From the NCBI RefSeq assembly GCF_036924645.1, contig NZ_JAZHRX010000001.1, positions 1,364,001 through 1,428,000 on the forward strand: DNA of 64,000 nt, in the 5' to 3' direction. A model generated the notes under the pieces. That model searched no databases. It was not told the DNA's origin and saw only the letters and a list, made by a program, of their open reading frames with translations. Shown here one piece after another: positions 16,793-28,761 of the stretch. Each line of letters begins with the position of its first letter. Within the stretch, counting starts at the first letter, position 1. The translations under genes were made by a program, and so were the position numbers. Origin of the DNA: Bradyrhizobium sp. AZCC 2176 (lineage in GTDB: Bacteria; Pseudomonadota; Alphaproteobacteria; Rhizobiales; Xanthobacteraceae).

Positions 16793-17221
16793 CTAGCTCT
16801 GCAAGGTCGTGTCCAGCGTGATTTTCGTATTCAGCAGTTTCGACACCGGGCAGCCGGCCTTCGCTTTACCAGCCAGTTCCTCGAATTTCGCCTTGTCGGC
16901 GCCCGGAATTTTCGCATTCAGCGTCAAATGAACCGAGGTGATGGCAAAACCATCACCCTGCTTTTCCAGCGTCACGTCGGCTTTCGTTTCCATGTGCTCG
17001 GCGGTGAGCTTGGCTTCGCCCAAAATCAGCGACAGCGCCATGGTGAAGCAAGCAGCATGCGCCGCGCCGATCAATTCCTCCGGGTTGGAGCCCGCCTTGC
17101 CCTCGAAGCGGCTCGAAAAGCCGTAAGGATAATCGTTCAGCGCGCCGCTCTTGGTCGAGATCGCGCCCTTGCCGTCCTTGATGCCGCCCTGCCATTTGGC
17201 GGACCCTGATGTCGTGCTCAT
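16793..17221 (-). CDS. osmC: OsmC family peroxiredoxin
   Basis: A 142-residue OsmC-type thiol peroxidase that reduces organic hydroperoxides. The two redox cysteines are in AAHAACFTMALS and AGCPVSKLL, spaced as in OsmC rather than Ohr. The N-terminal SGSAKWQGGIKDGKGAIST is the OsmC subgroup signature. The ATG at 17221 has an AGGAG site 7 bp upstream; an in-frame start 21 codons earlier has none. It lies downstream of, and on the same strand as, a TetR-type regulator gene, with about 90 bp between them. Confidence 0.92.
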   Translation of the reverse strand: MSTTSGSAKWQGGIKDGKGAISTKSGALNDYPYGFSSRFEGKAGSNPEELIGAAHAACFTMALSLILGEAKLTAEHMETKADVTLEKQGDGFAITSVHLTLNAKIPGADKAKFEELAGKAKAGCPVSKLLNTKITLDTTLQS

Positions 17222-17310
17222 CGCATGCTCCTGATCGCTGGTTGGACCGTCGATAAGCCGCAGCGTGGCAAATGGTTGCGACAAAGGCGTGTCGCAAACG
17301 AAGGGGGTTT

Positions 17311-18075
17311 CTACGCCCCGACCAGCGTCTTCGCCGGCAGCACCGCCTGCACCACGAGGCCACGGGCACGCGCATCCATCACGCCGACGGCGCGCAGCGC
17401 TAACAATGTGACCGTTTGCACGGCGTCGCGCAGCTTCGCAGGATCATCCAGATTCTCGGGCGCCAGCGGACCTACCAGCGATTCATGCAGCGCACCGAGC
17501 AGCGCGGTGGCGGCAAGCGCGGTATCCTGCGCCGGCAGATGGCCGGCGCGCACCGCGGCATCTATTCTCGCAGCGATCTCGCCGGAGATTTCGCGGCGGC
17601 TGGCGAGCCGCGACACCGAGACGTCGACATCGACGGGCTCGGCCAAGATGCCCCAGGCGAGCTTGCGCTGCGACAGCACATGCACGGCAACGGTAGTGAC
17701 GGCGGCAGCCAGCGCCGAGGACGGCCCCGGCGCCGCATCCGCCGCGCGGCGAATCGCCCCCAGTTCGTCGCGCGACACTTCGGCGATCAGCTCGGAAATC
17801 AGCTCAGCCTTGGAGGGGAAGTAGCGGTAGACGGTGCCGGCCGCGACATTGGCGCGGACCGCAACCGGGGCGATTTGCACCGCCGCCATGCCGCCCTCGG
17901 CCGCAGCGTCCCGCGCCGCCGCCAGGATGGCGCTACGCCGCGCCGCCAGCCGCTTTACGACCTGATGGGTCCGCCGATAGACCATGGCGCGTTCCGTCCC
18001 CGGCGCGCCCTCGAGCCCCATGGGGCCTGCCAGAACGCGCATACCGTCAATGTCTTGCACGACAACCGCAGTCAC
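17311..18075 (-). CDS. TetR/AcrR family regulator
   Basis: A 254-residue repressor with the N-terminal TetR helix-turn-helix at about residues 45-95 (ILAAARDAAAEGG, then VAAGTVYRYFPSKAELISEL) and a helical ligand-binding C-terminal domain. The N-terminus before the DNA-binding domain is long; an internal ATG at 17985 (MVYRRTHQ) with GGAAC upstream is a possible true start. A 16-bp palindrome lies 12 bp upstream of the ATG used here. The osmC gene follows in the same direction. Ligand and targets are unknown. Confidence 0.85.
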   Translation of the reverse strand: MTAVVVQDIDGMRVLAGPMGLEGAPGTERAMVYRRTHQVVKRLAARRSAILAAARDAAAEGGMAAVQIAPVAVRANVAAGTVYRYFPSKAELISELIAEVSRDELGAIRRAADAAPGPSSALAAAVTTVAVHVLSQRKLAWGILAEPVDVDVSVSRLASRREISGEIAARIDAAVRAGHLPAQDTALAATALLGALHESLVGPLAPENLDDPAKLRDAVQTVTLLALRAVGVMDARARGLVVQAVLPAKTLVGA

Positions 18076-18087
18076 CGCTTTGAAGAA

Positions 18088-18103
18088 GTGAACAACTATT
18101 CAC
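18088..18103. promoter_or_regulatory. TetR-type palindrome GTGAA-N6-TTCAC
   Basis: GTGAACAACTATTCAC is a 5-bp inverted repeat (6-bp spacer) immediately upstream of the TetR regulator start at 18075. TetR proteins usually bind such palindromes in their own promoter, so autoregulation is inferred. Confidence 0.5.
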
Positions 18104-18275
18104 GAGCGATGACAAGATGGTTTCAAGACTTTCCGAACCGTTAACAGGATCGCAATCTCGGCCCGCTAGCCTGTACCGAATGGCAGGCTCCGATCGCGCG
18201 CTCTGCCCCTGCCTACGGGCTATCGCGGGATGGCCACGGCTTCGACGGCAATCGAGCTACACGGAGACCATTCCA

Positions 18276-19085
18276 TTGCGGCGTAAAGTGGCGTTCCTGA
18301 TGGGTGGCGTGCTGATCGGGACCATCGGCTACACGCTCTTGAGCCCGGCCACCTCCCACACCGATTTGGCCGCAATCGCGCTGCCAGCGCGAGACGAGCG
18401 ACCGTGCGTTATCGCATCGGCGCGAACCGCAATTCTCGTCGTGCACGGCCAGAGCAATGCGGCCAACTACGGAAGCACCCGGCACGCGGCGCGCGAAGCC
18501 GTCGATAATTTCGATCCCGCGACCGGCAAATGCTTCGCTGCGATCGACCCCCTGCTGGGCACCGATGGTCTCGGCGGAAGTTTTGCAACGCGGCTCGGCG
18601 ACATTCTGATCCAGTCCGGACGCTACGATCGCGTAGTCCTGGTGCCGATCGCCAGGGGCAGCTCTTCAATCTCCTTCCTGAACAACGAAGGAGCGAGCCT
18701 GATCACCAACGGCATTGCGAAGTTGAAGGCAGCCGGACTGACGCCGACGCATATTCTGTTCCAGCAAGGGGAAACGGACGCGCAATCGACGACATCAGCT
18801 GAGCAATATGTTTCGCTGCTGCATCAACTCGTGAAGCGATTCCGCGCCGCCGGTTTCGATGCGCCCTTCTATCTGTCACGCAGCACGAAATGCGGCCATG
18901 TCGATCCGAAGAACACGGCTGCCATCCGTGCCGGTCAGTTATCGGCGATCGATCGCGCCCTGAACATCCATCAGGGGCCCGATACTGACACGATCGGAAA
19001 TGAGGGACGCAGTCCTGATGGTTGCCACATGAACGAGGCAGGCACGCTTGCGAACGCTGCCCTGTGGGCGGCGTTCATGAATTAG
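18276..19085 (+). CDS. SGNH-type esterase, sialate O-acetylesterase (SASA) like
   Basis: A protein of about 269 residues with an N-terminal membrane anchor or signal (basic start, then VAFLMGGVLIGTIGYTLL) and an esterase domain. The block I nucleophile motif is VVHGQSNAANYG, LVPIARGSSSISFL is a later block, and the C-terminal catalytic pair is in SPDGCHMNEAG. These match the SASA subgroup of SGNH hydrolases that deacetylate sugars or polysaccharides. I prefer the TTG at 18276 with GGAG 9 bp upstream, because residues encoded before it look non-coding. An in-frame ATG at 18117 would give 322 residues. Substrate unknown. Confidence 0.7.
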   Translation: MRRKVAFLMGGVLIGTIGYTLLSPATSHTDLAAIALPARDERPCVIASARTAILVVHGQSNAANYGSTRHAAREAVDNFDPATGKCFAAIDPLLGTDGLGGSFATRLGDILIQSGRYDRVVLVPIARGSSSISFLNNEGASLITNGIAKLKAAGLTPTHILFQQGETDAQSTTSAEQYVSLLHQLVKRFRAAGFDAPFYLSRSTKCGHVDPKNTAAIRAGQLSAIDRALNIHQGPDTDTIGNEGRSPDGCHMNEAGTLANAALWAAFMN

Positions 19086-19164
19086 CAAGCGGTGATTTCC
19101 GGCGCTGGCGCGCGACATCTCCTCTTCACCTCGCGCCAATCACGCGCTGGCCGTAACCAGTTTT

Positions 19165-19450
19165 GGCGCCGGCTCATGCCGCCACAGGGACCGGCGCGGC
19201 GCAAGATCAGCGCGACCACCACCAGCGTGGCGCCAAGGCCGGTCGGAATACCGGTGAACATGTAGCAGACGATGAGGGCGACGACGGCGCCCAGCGCCGG
19301 CAGCTCATAGGCGCGAAAGCCGGTCTTCAGTCCGGTGCGGACCAGGAAACCAATCGGAATCGCCAGCACCATCATGTCGTACATGAACAAATAGGGCATG
19401 GTCAGCAGCGTACCGGCGGCAAGGGCCGCGGCCTTCAGCGTGTAGGGCAC
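19165..19450 (-). pseudogene. C-terminal remnant of a multi-spanning membrane protein (DUF2029/GT87-like)
   Basis: About 90 codons on the minus strand read as three hydrophobic helices (LKAAALAAGTLLTMPYLFMY, VVALIVCYMFTGIPTG and GATLVVVALILRRA). This resembles the C-terminus of DUF2029 (glycosyltransferase family 87) membrane proteins, with the characteristic PYLFMYDM motif. No start codon with a ribosome site, N-terminal region or catalytic part is present: upstream the frame runs into nrdB. I read it as a fragment left by deletion or rearrangement. The family assignment is from memory of the motif. Confidence 0.5.
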
Positions 19451-19479
19451 GCGGCTTCGCCAACCCCTACTCTCAACCC

Positions 19480-20610
19480 CTACTCCCAGCTCAGCGCCCC
19501 GCCGTTCTGATATTCGATCACCCGCGTCTCGAAGAAGTTCTTCTCCTTCTTCAGGTCCATCGCCTCCGACATCCATGGAAACGGATTTTCGGTTTCGTCG
19601 AACACCCGCTGTAGCCCAAGCTGCGCACAGCGGCGGTTGGCGATGAAGTGCATGTAGCTCTCGCACAGCGCTGCGTTCAGCCCGAGGAAGCCGCGCGGCA
19701 TGGTGTCCCGCCCATAGGCCGCTTCCAGTTCAGCCGCCTCGCGCACCATGGCGCGGACTTCGTCCTGAAAGGCTTTGGTCCACAAATGCGGATTCTCGAT
19801 CTTGATCTGGTTGATGACATCGATCCCGAAGTTCAGATGAATCGATTCGTCGCGCAGGATGTATTGATACTGCTCGGCAATACCTACCATCTTGTTGCGG
19901 CGGCCGAGCGAGAGGATCTGGGCGAATCCCGTATAGAACCACATGCCCTCGAAGATGACATAGAAGGCGACGAGGTCGCGCAGGAACGCCTGGTCGGCTT
20001 CCGGTGTCCCGGTCCTGAAGTCCGGGTCATCGAGGTGCTGGGTATGTTTCAGCGCCCACGCCGCCTTGTCGGTGATCGAGGGCACCTCGCGATACATGTT
20101 GAACAACTCGCCCTCGTCGAGGCCAAGGCTTTCGACGACGTACTGGAAGGTGTGGGTGTGAACGGCCTCCTCGAAGGATTGCCGCAGCAGATACTGCCGG
20201 CACTCCGGATTGGTCAGATGGCGATAGATCGCCAGCACGATGTTGTTGGCGACGAGGCTTTCGGAGGCCGCGAAGAAGCCGAGGTTGCGCTTGATGGCGC
20301 GGCGCTCGTCTTCCGTCAGCCCATCACGCGACTTCCACAGCGCGATGTCGGCCTGCATCGAGACTTCGGTCGGCATCCAGTGATTGTTGCAGCCGGCGAG
20401 GTATTTCTCCCATGCCCATTTGTATTTCAGCGGCAGCAATTGATTGACGTCGGCGCGGCAGTTGATCATCCGCTTGTCGTCCACGGACACCCGTCCGCCG
20501 CCGCGGTCGATGGTGCCGAGGCCGGTTTGATCGGCCGCGACATTGGTTTGCGCCACCAAGGGAGGCGGCATCCGGCGCGGGGGTGCAGTGGGTTCGGACC
20601 AGTCGAGCAT
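19480..20610 (-). CDS. nrdB: Class Ia ribonucleotide reductase, beta (radical) subunit
   Basis: A 376-residue diiron protein that generates the tyrosyl radical used by NrdA. Iron-ligand motifs are visible: [13 protein letters not shown] (Glu/His pair) and [10 protein letters not shown] (Glu and His in the second half), with the Tyr/Asp region in between. Length is typical. The ATG at 20610 has AAGGAAAC upstream; longer in-frame starts would enter nrdA. It lies 25 bp downstream of nrdA and belongs to the same operon, behind the cobalamin riboswitch. The C-terminus contains the conserved [14 protein letters not shown], which docks on NrdA. Confidence 0.96.
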   Translation of the reverse strand: MLDWSEPTAPPRRMPPPLVAQTNVAADQTGLGTIDRGGGRVSVDDKRMINCRADVNQLLPLKYKWAWEKYLAGCNNHWMPTEVSMQADIALWKSRDGLTEDERRAIKRNLGFFAASESLVANNIVLAIYRHLTNPECRQYLLRQSFEEAVHTHTFQYVVESLGLDEGELFNMYREVPSITDKAAWALKHTQHLDDPDFRTGTPEADQAFLRDLVAFYVIFEGMWFYTGFAQILSLGRRNKMVGIAEQYQYILRDESIHLNFGIDVINQIKIENPHLWTKAFQDEVRAMVREAAELEAAYGRDTMPRGFLGLNAALCESYMHFIANRRCAQLGLQRVFDETENPFPWMSEAMDLKKEKNFFETRVIEYQNGGALSWE

Positions 20611-20635
20611 TATCGTTTCCTTGCTTCTTGTCTGC

Positions 20636-23551
<2,916 letters not shown>

Positions 23552-23640
23552 CGGCAGACCCCGTGGTGTTGTTGGGGCTGGATGTCTTGAGGCGACGCTG
23601 CATAGGATGCCCGGCGCAAGGCACGGGCATGAATCTGCGA

Positions 23641-23865
23641 GCGACCGCCGGGACACCCCGCCCGTGGACGTTTTTCGGTGTCGCGGCAGGTCTCCTGGCT
23701 CGCAGGTCAGCGTTGCACCCCGTCTTCCCAATGCGTGGCCGCATCAGTGACGTGAAAAATCGGGAGCAACTCACTGCTTACAGTTGCGGGGGCAGCGCCG
23801 GATTCTCGCAAAAACGCGCGATACACCGGCTTCCCTCTTAGCCACCAAATCTTGCGATCTGGCAG
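23641..23865 (-). ncRNA. Cobalamin riboswitch of the nrdAB leader
   Basis: On the minus strand the conserved core is complete. AGAGGGAAGCCGGTG is followed by AATCCGGCGCTGCC, then CCCGCAACTGTAAGC (the B12 box), GGGAAGACGG and GAGCCAGGAGACCTGCC. A downstream hairpin, CGGG-N8-CCCG (near 23643-23671), may be the regulatory kissing hairpin. The leader ends 90 bp before nrdA. The nrdA Shine-Dalgarno GGGG can pair with a CCCC about 10 nt upstream of it. Bound adenosylcobalamin should switch nrdAB off. A TTGACA lies at 23903-23908 as a possible -35, though spacing to a -10 is unclear. 23552-24032 contains no gene. Confidence 0.93.
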
Positions 23866-24032
23866 GCCGCGACGCCTATATCTGGTACCATTCGTAGCAA
23901 AGTGTCAATGGGGCGCGGGAGACCGATGCCCGCAATTTCCAAAAAATTTCCGCAGGAGGGGTGGGAAACACGAAAAAGCCGATTCTTTCTCCGCGTGAAA
24001 GCCGTTTTCCCCGATATTCCGGCCACGTCGGA

Positions 24033-25454
24033 TCACGACGTGGCATAGGGCGCGAATCGGGATCGCGTCTCGTCGATTCGAAGGGCCCGGCCGGCCGGGG
24101 GAAACGCGCGCTGCGGACAATCCGGTCGTTCGCACACCTTGCAGCCCATGCCGATCGGCGTCGCCAGCGACGGATCGATCTTGAGGCCCTGCGAATAGAC
24201 GATTCGGTCCGCATGGCGAACATCGCATCCCAGGGCGACCGCAAACGTCTTGGCGGGCGCTCCGTAGCCTCCGCTGCCGTGCGACACCGTCCGGGCAACC
24301 CAGAGATAGGTTCGCTCATCGGGCATCCGCGCCACCTGCGTCAGGATACGCCCCGGGTTGGCGAAGGCCTCATAGACGTTCCACAGCGGACAGGTCCCGC
24401 CGACCCGCGAAAAATGGAAATCGGTCGCCGACTGGCGTTTCGATATGTTTCCGGCGCGATCGACGCGGATGAAGAAGAACGGCACGCCGCGCGCATTATG
24501 GCGCTGCAAGGTACTCAGCCGGTGACAGATCGTTTCAAAGCCCACGCCGAACCGGTGACTGAGCAATTCGATGTCGTAGCGGCGCCGCTCCGCCTCGGCC
24601 AGGAAAACGGCGTAAGGCAAGATCAGCGCACCGGCGAAATAGTTTGCTAGCCCGATGCGGGCGAGGCCGCGCGATTCGTCGCTGGTGAATTTTGCCTTGT
24701 CGACGATTGCGCGGATCGCCTCGTCCAGTTCCAGAATGGCAATCTGCGTTGCGAGCTGAAACGCCTGCTGGCCCGGATCAAGGCTTGGCGACAGTCGTAG
24801 CGTTCGCGTGCGGCCATCGAACAGACGCTGCGTTCCCGATCCCAGCTCGCCGCTCGCGTCGATCAGGACAGTCACGCCGTGATGGCTTTCGAGATACGAC
24901 ACCAGGCCCGGCGTCATCCGCCCGATCGGTAACCCCATCCGGCCGGCGATCGCCTCCGCCGCGTCGTCGAGCTCAGCAATATAGTTGTGCTGCAGATAGA
25001 AGAAGTCGCGGACTTCCTCGAACGGCGTGGTCGGCAGAACCGCCGCTGCGGCCTGACGGTCCTCGCCGAGCCGCGCGGAGATGGCCGCATATTGCTCGGT
25101 GGCATGGCGATACTTCTGGTTGAGATTGACCAGCGCGCGCCCGACCGCAGGCATGTTCTGCGCGAGTTCACGAAGTTCGGCGATAGCAATCGTCTCTCCC
25201 AATGCAGGATCCGCCAGCGCTTCGCGAAGGTCCGAGATCAAGCGCGCTTCGTCGCCCTCGGCGAACGACTGCACGTCCAGGCCGAACACCGAATTGAGCG
25301 CCAGCAGCACCGGCACGGTGAGCGGCCGCTGATTGTTTTCCAACTGGTTGAGGTAGCTCAGGGAGATCCCGAGCTTCCCGGCAAGTGCCGCCTGCGTCAG
25401 GCGCTGCTCCTCACGCAGCCTTTTCAGCCGCACGCCCATGAAGGTCTTTTTCAT
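24033..25454 (-). CDS. Short-chain fatty acyl-CoA regulator (ScfR/RamB-like)
   Basis: A 473-residue regulator. Residues ~8-65 form an XRE helix-turn-helix (LKRLREEQRLTQAALAGKLG, then LNQLENNQRPL). A central ImmA/IrrE-like domain (about 190-320) follows, and a C-terminal DUF2083 domain ends with a Cys cluster, CKVCERPDCPQRAFP. This architecture defines the ScfR family (RamB, MccR, PccR), which senses short-chain acyl-CoAs and controls propionate or acetate assimilation. It is divergent from the thioesterase-prpDCB operon, and the 134-bp gap holds TTTGCAAA-type sites. I chose the ATG at 25454 because of GAAGGTGAT upstream and the immediate HTH. Confidence 0.92.
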   Translation of the reverse strand: MKKTFMGVRLKRLREEQRLTQAALAGKLGISLSYLNQLENNQRPLTVPVLLALNSVFGLDVQSFAEGDEARLISDLREALADPALGETIAIAELRELAQNMPAVGRALVNLNQKYRHATEQYAAISARLGEDRQAAAAVLPTTPFEEVRDFFYLQHNYIAELDDAAEAIAGRMGLPIGRMTPGLVSYLESHHGVTVLIDASGELGSGTQRLFDGRTRTLRLSPSLDPGQQAFQLATQIAILELDEAIRAIVDKAKFTSDESRGLARIGLANYFAGALILPYAVFLAEAERRRYDIELLSHRFGVGFETICHRLSTLQRHNARGVPFFFIRVDRAGNISKRQSATDFHFSRVGGTCPLWNVYEAFANPGRILTQVARMPDERTYLWVARTVSHGSGGYGAPAKTFAVALGCDVRHADRIVYSQGLKIDPSLATPIGMGCKVCERPDCPQRAFPPAGRALRIDETRSRFAPYATS

Positions 25455-25463
25455 CGCATCACC

Positions 25464-25553
25464 TTCGCAACCTTTGCAAATAAACCGGCTCGTCTTCGCA
25501 AGACTATGCTTTTTCAGCCATTTCGATGGTGCACGTTTGTAGATATTGCGAAG
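25464..25553. promoter_or_regulatory. Cluster of TTTGCAAA-type operator half-sites in the scfR-prp divergent promoter
   Basis: Four related sites lie in 90 bp: TTCGCAA (25464-25470), the perfect palindrome TTTGCAAA (25473-25480), CTTCGCAAG (25494-25502) and TTGCGAAG (25546-25553). ScfR regulators such as PccR and RamB are reported to bind TTTGCAAA-like repeats. Position between the regulator and the operon it should control supports the reading. Confidence 0.65.
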
Positions 25554-25588
25554 TCGGTACGGAATAACAAGTCGTCCGGAGCAGGAAA

Positions 25589-26020
25589 ATGCATTCAGTG
25601 GCGTCGCCAACCCTTAATCCCGACGAAACCCGGTTCGTGGAGATGGTGTTTCCGGAGCAGGCCAATCACTACGGCACGCTGTTCGGCGGCCATGCGCTGA
25701 GCCTGATGGGCAAGGCGGCATTCGTCACGGCCACGCGGCACGCGCGGCAGAGCGTCGTCATGGCGACCTCGGACAAGATCGAATTTCATGAGCCGATCCA
25801 TGTCGGCGAACTCGTCGAGCTCGTTGCCCAGGTCGTACGGGTCGGCCGCAGTTCCATGACGGTTGCCGTCGACATGATCCGCGAAGACCTGATCAGCGGC
25901 AGGCGGAAATCCGCGGTGCGCGGAACGTTCGAGATGGTCGCGGTGAACGAATTCGGCCGTCCGGTCCCGATCACGCAACCAGCCATGACCGGTTCAATCC
26001 AGAAGGAAGCTGCGTCTTGA
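25589..26020 (+). CDS. Acyl-CoA thioesterase, hotdog fold (YciA-like)
   Basis: A 143-residue hotdog-fold thioesterase. The motif [20 protein letters not shown] carries the family Asn/His and the HGG-like turn (here FGGHAL), and [21 protein letters not shown] matches the acyl-CoA thioesterase pattern of YciA/BACH. It would release short acyl groups from CoA. It is the first gene of the prp operon: its stop overlaps the prpD start by three bases. A role in relieving toxic build-up of propionyl- or methylcitryl-CoA is a reasonable inference from context. GGAG lies 10 bp before the ATG. Confidence 0.87.
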   Translation: MHSVASPTLNPDETRFVEMVFPEQANHYGTLFGGHALSLMGKAAFVTATRHARQSVVMATSDKIEFHEPIHVGELVELVAQVVRVGRSSMTVAVDMIREDLISGRRKSAVRGTFEMVAVNEFGRPVPITQPAMTGSIQKEAAS

Positions 26021-27567
26021 AACAGCATACCGTTCGTACTTTCAAATCGGCCGATCATCTGCCGCGCGCGGAGCAACTGGCCTGGAAGATCGCCGAGGTC
26101 GCCGCCGACCCGGTCGGGGTCGAGAGCGACGTGGTGGGGATGCTGGGCAACCGCATCATCGATAACGCCGCCGTTGCCGCCGCCTCGATCGCGCGGCGTC
26201 CTGTTGTCAGCGCGCGAGCGCAAGCCGAGACGCATCCGTTCCAGCCGGGAGCCACCGTGTTCGGGTTGACGCGGTCGCAGCGGATTTCGCCGGAATGGGC
26301 CGCCTGGGCCAACGGCGTCGCCGTCCGCGAACTCGATTTCCACGACACGTTCCTGGCGGCGGACTATTCGCATCCCGGCGACAACATTCCGCCGGTGCTG
26401 GCTGTCGCCCAGCATTGCGGGTTGACGGGCGCGGACCTCGTGCGCGGGCTGACTGCGGCGTATGAAATTCAGGTCGATCTCGTGAAGGGCATCTGCCTGC
26501 ACGAGCACAAGATCGATCACATCGCCCATCTCGGGCCGTCGGCTGCCGCCGGAATCGGCGCGTTGCTCGGTCTGCCGGCCGAGACGATCTATCAGGCCGT
26601 CCAGCAGGCGCTGCACGTCACCACCACCACGCGGCAGTCACGCAAGGGCGAGATCTCGAGCTGGAAGGCCTATGCGCCGGCCTTCGCCGACAAGATGGCA
26701 ATTGAATCCGTCGATCGCGCGATGCGCGGCGAAGGCGCGCCGTCACCCGCCTATGAGGGCGAGGACGGCTTCATCGCCTGGCTGCTCGGTGGCCCGCGCG
26801 CGGAATACGCGGTGCCGCTGCCTGAGAAGGGCGAGCCGAAGCGCGCCATTCTCGACACTTACACCAAGGAGTACTCGGCGGAATACCAGAGCCAGGCGCT
26901 GATCGACCTGGCGCGCCGGCTGAGACCGAAAATCGGCGATCTCTCGACGATCGAAAGCATCGTCATCCACACCAGCCATCACACCCACTACGTCATCGGC
27001 ACCGGTGCCAACGATCCGCAGAAGATGGACCCGAAGGCGAGCCGCGAAACGCTCGACCATTCGATCATGTATATTTTTGCGGTCGCGCTCGAAGACGGCG
27101 GCTGGCATCACGAGCGATCTTACGCGCCCGAGCGTGCCGGCCGCGAGACGACGGTTGCGCTGTGGCGCAAGATCTCCACGGTCGAAGACCCCGCATGGAC
27201 CCGCCGCTACCACAGCCACGATCCGAAGGAAAAGGCGTTCGGCGGCCGTGTCGTCTTGAGACTGAAAGGCGGCTCCGTCATCAGCGATGAAATTGCGCTG
27301 GCAGATGCACATCCACTGGGCGCCCGCCCGTTCAAGCGGCCGGACTACATCCGGAAATTCCGCAACCTGGCGGAAGACGTGATTGCCCCTGCTGAGCAGG
27401 ATCGCTTCATCGCAACGGTGGAGCGACTGGCGTCGCTGAAGGCGGGTGAGCTGACCGACCTGACCTTCACGGTTGATCCAAAATTCCTCGGCAGCACGTC
27501 AACGCACGGCATCTTCGATTGGCGCGACACCACCCCGGCCACAGTCCAGCGCGCCGCTAATCGATAA
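26017..27567 (+). CDS. prpD: 2-methylcitrate dehydratase
   Basis: A 516-residue MmgE/PrpD family protein that dehydrates 2-methylcitrate in the methylcitrate cycle. Characteristic blocks: [13 protein letters not shown] near residue 47, [20 protein letters not shown] near residue 105 and [22 protein letters not shown] near residue 205. Length fits PrpD (480-520). The start codon is TTG at 26017, overlapping the thioesterase stop (TTGA), with AAGGAAG 9 bp upstream; no better ATG exists nearby. It is followed by prpC after 11 bp. Assignment to PrpD rather than another MmgE member rests on prpC and prpB being next to it. Confidence 0.93.
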   Translation: MKQHTVRTFKSADHLPRAEQLAWKIAEVAADPVGVESDVVGMLGNRIIDNAAVAAASIARRPVVSARAQAETHPFQPGATVFGLTRSQRISPEWAAWANGVAVRELDFHDTFLAADYSHPGDNIPPVLAVAQHCGLTGADLVRGLTAAYEIQVDLVKGICLHEHKIDHIAHLGPSAAAGIGALLGLPAETIYQAVQQALHVTTTTRQSRKGEISSWKAYAPAFADKMAIESVDRAMRGEGAPSPAYEGEDGFIAWLLGGPRAEYAVPLPEKGEPKRAILDTYTKEYSAEYQSQALIDLARRLRPKIGDLSTIESIVIHTSHHTHYVIGTGANDPQKMDPKASRETLDHSIMYIFAVALEDGGWHHERSYAPERAGRETTVALWRKISTVEDPAWTRRYHSHDPKEKAFGGRVVLRLKGGSVISDEIALADAHPLGARPFKRPDYIRKFRNLAEDVIAPAEQDRFIATVERLASLKAGELTDLTFTVDPKFLGSTSTHGIFDWRDTTPATVQRAANR

Positions 27568-27578
27568 GGGAGATTGAG

Positions 27579-28751
27579 ATGACGGACATCAAGCCTTCGC
27601 CCAAGAAATCGGTCGCGCTCTCCGGCGTGATCGCCGGCGATACTGCGCTGTGCACGGTCGGCCGCACCGGAAACGACCTGCATTATCGCGGCTACGATAT
27701 TCTCGATGTCGCCGAAAGCTGCGAGTTCGAGGAAATCGCGTATCTCCTCGTTCACGGCAGCCTGCCCACTCTGTCGGAACTCAGAAACTACAAGGCCAAG
27801 CTGAAGGCGCTGCGCGCCTTGCCGCTCGCGGTGCTGCAGACGCTGGAATTGCTTCCCGCCGCTGCGCATCCGATGGACGTCCTGAGAAGCGGCGTTTCCG
27901 CACTCGGCTGCATCCTTCCCGAGGCCCATGATCACAACCAGCCCGGCGCCCGCGACATTGCCGACCGGCTGATGGCCTCGCTTGGATCGATGCTGCTCTA
28001 TTGGCACCACTACGCCCATCATGGCCGCCGGATCGACGTCGAAACCGACGACGATTCGATCGGATCGCACTTCCTGCATCTGCTCCACGGCAGGAAGCCG
28101 CCGCCATCGCACGAGCGCGCGATGCATACTTCGCTGATCCTCTACGCGGAGCATGAGTATAACGCCTCGACGTTCACCGCGCGCTCGATCGCCGGCACCG
28201 GCTCGGATCTCTATTCCGCGATAACAGGCGCGATCGGCGCGCTGCGCGGGCCGAAGCATGGCGGCGCCAACGAGATCGCGTTCGAAGTGCAGAAGCGCTA
28301 CGGAACTACGGAAGAGGCGGAGGCTGATATCCGCCGCAGGGTCGCGGCCAGGGAGGTCGTGATCGGTTTCGGCCACCCGGTCTACAGCATTGCCGACCCC
28401 CGCAACAAGGTGATCAAGGAAGTCGCGCGCCGCCTGAGCATTGAAAGCGAGAACACCCGCATGTTCGAAATCGCCGACCGGATCGAGGCCGTCATGGCCG
28501 ACGCCAAGAAGATGTTCGCCAATCTCGACTGGTTCAGCGCGGTCTCCTACCACGCGATGGGGGTGCCGACCGCGATGTTCACGCCCCTGTTCGTGATTTC
28601 CCGAACATCCGGATGGGCGGCGCATGTGATGGAACAGCGCATCAACAACAAGATCATCCGCCCCGCCGCGAACTATATCGGCCCGGAGAATCTGAAGTTT
28701 GTGCCGCTGCATGAGCGTGGCAAAGCCGCCGTCGCCCCTCGCGCCGCATAA
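27579..28751 (+). CDS. prpC: 2-methylcitrate synthase
   Basis: A 390-residue citrate-synthase-fold enzyme that condenses propionyl-CoA with oxaloacetate. Active-site regions are visible: [22 protein letters not shown] with the first catalytic His, [16 protein letters not shown] with the second, and [13 protein letters not shown] with the oxaloacetate-binding His. The catalytic Asp is in [20 protein letters not shown]. The shorter length (390 rather than ~430) and the prp context favour methylcitrate synthase over housekeeping citrate synthase. It has an AGGGAGA site and follows prpD by 11 bp; prpB follows after 10 bp. Confidence 0.94.
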   Translation: MTDIKPSPKKSVALSGVIAGDTALCTVGRTGNDLHYRGYDILDVAESCEFEEIAYLLVHGSLPTLSELRNYKAKLKALRALPLAVLQTLELLPAAAHPMDVLRSGVSALGCILPEAHDHNQPGARDIADRLMASLGSMLLYWHHYAHHGRRIDVETDDDSIGSHFLHLLHGRKPPPSHERAMHTSLILYAEHEYNASTFTARSIAGTGSDLYSAITGAIGALRGPKHGGANEIAFEVQKRYGTTEEAEADIRRRVAAREVVIGFGHPVYSIADPRNKVIKEVARRLSIESENTRMFEIADRIEAVMADAKKMFANLDWFSAVSYHAMGVPTAMFTPLFVISRTSGWAAHVMEQRINNKIIRPAANYIGPENLKFVPLHERGKAAVAPRAA

Positions 28752-28761
28752 GGAGGCAACA

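Noticed and set aside
19082..19666. A full 194-codon gene on the minus strand
   Set aside because: Its first 70 codons are an alternative frame of nrdB and its last 30 lack membrane character; only the central hydrophobic part looks like decayed coding sequence.
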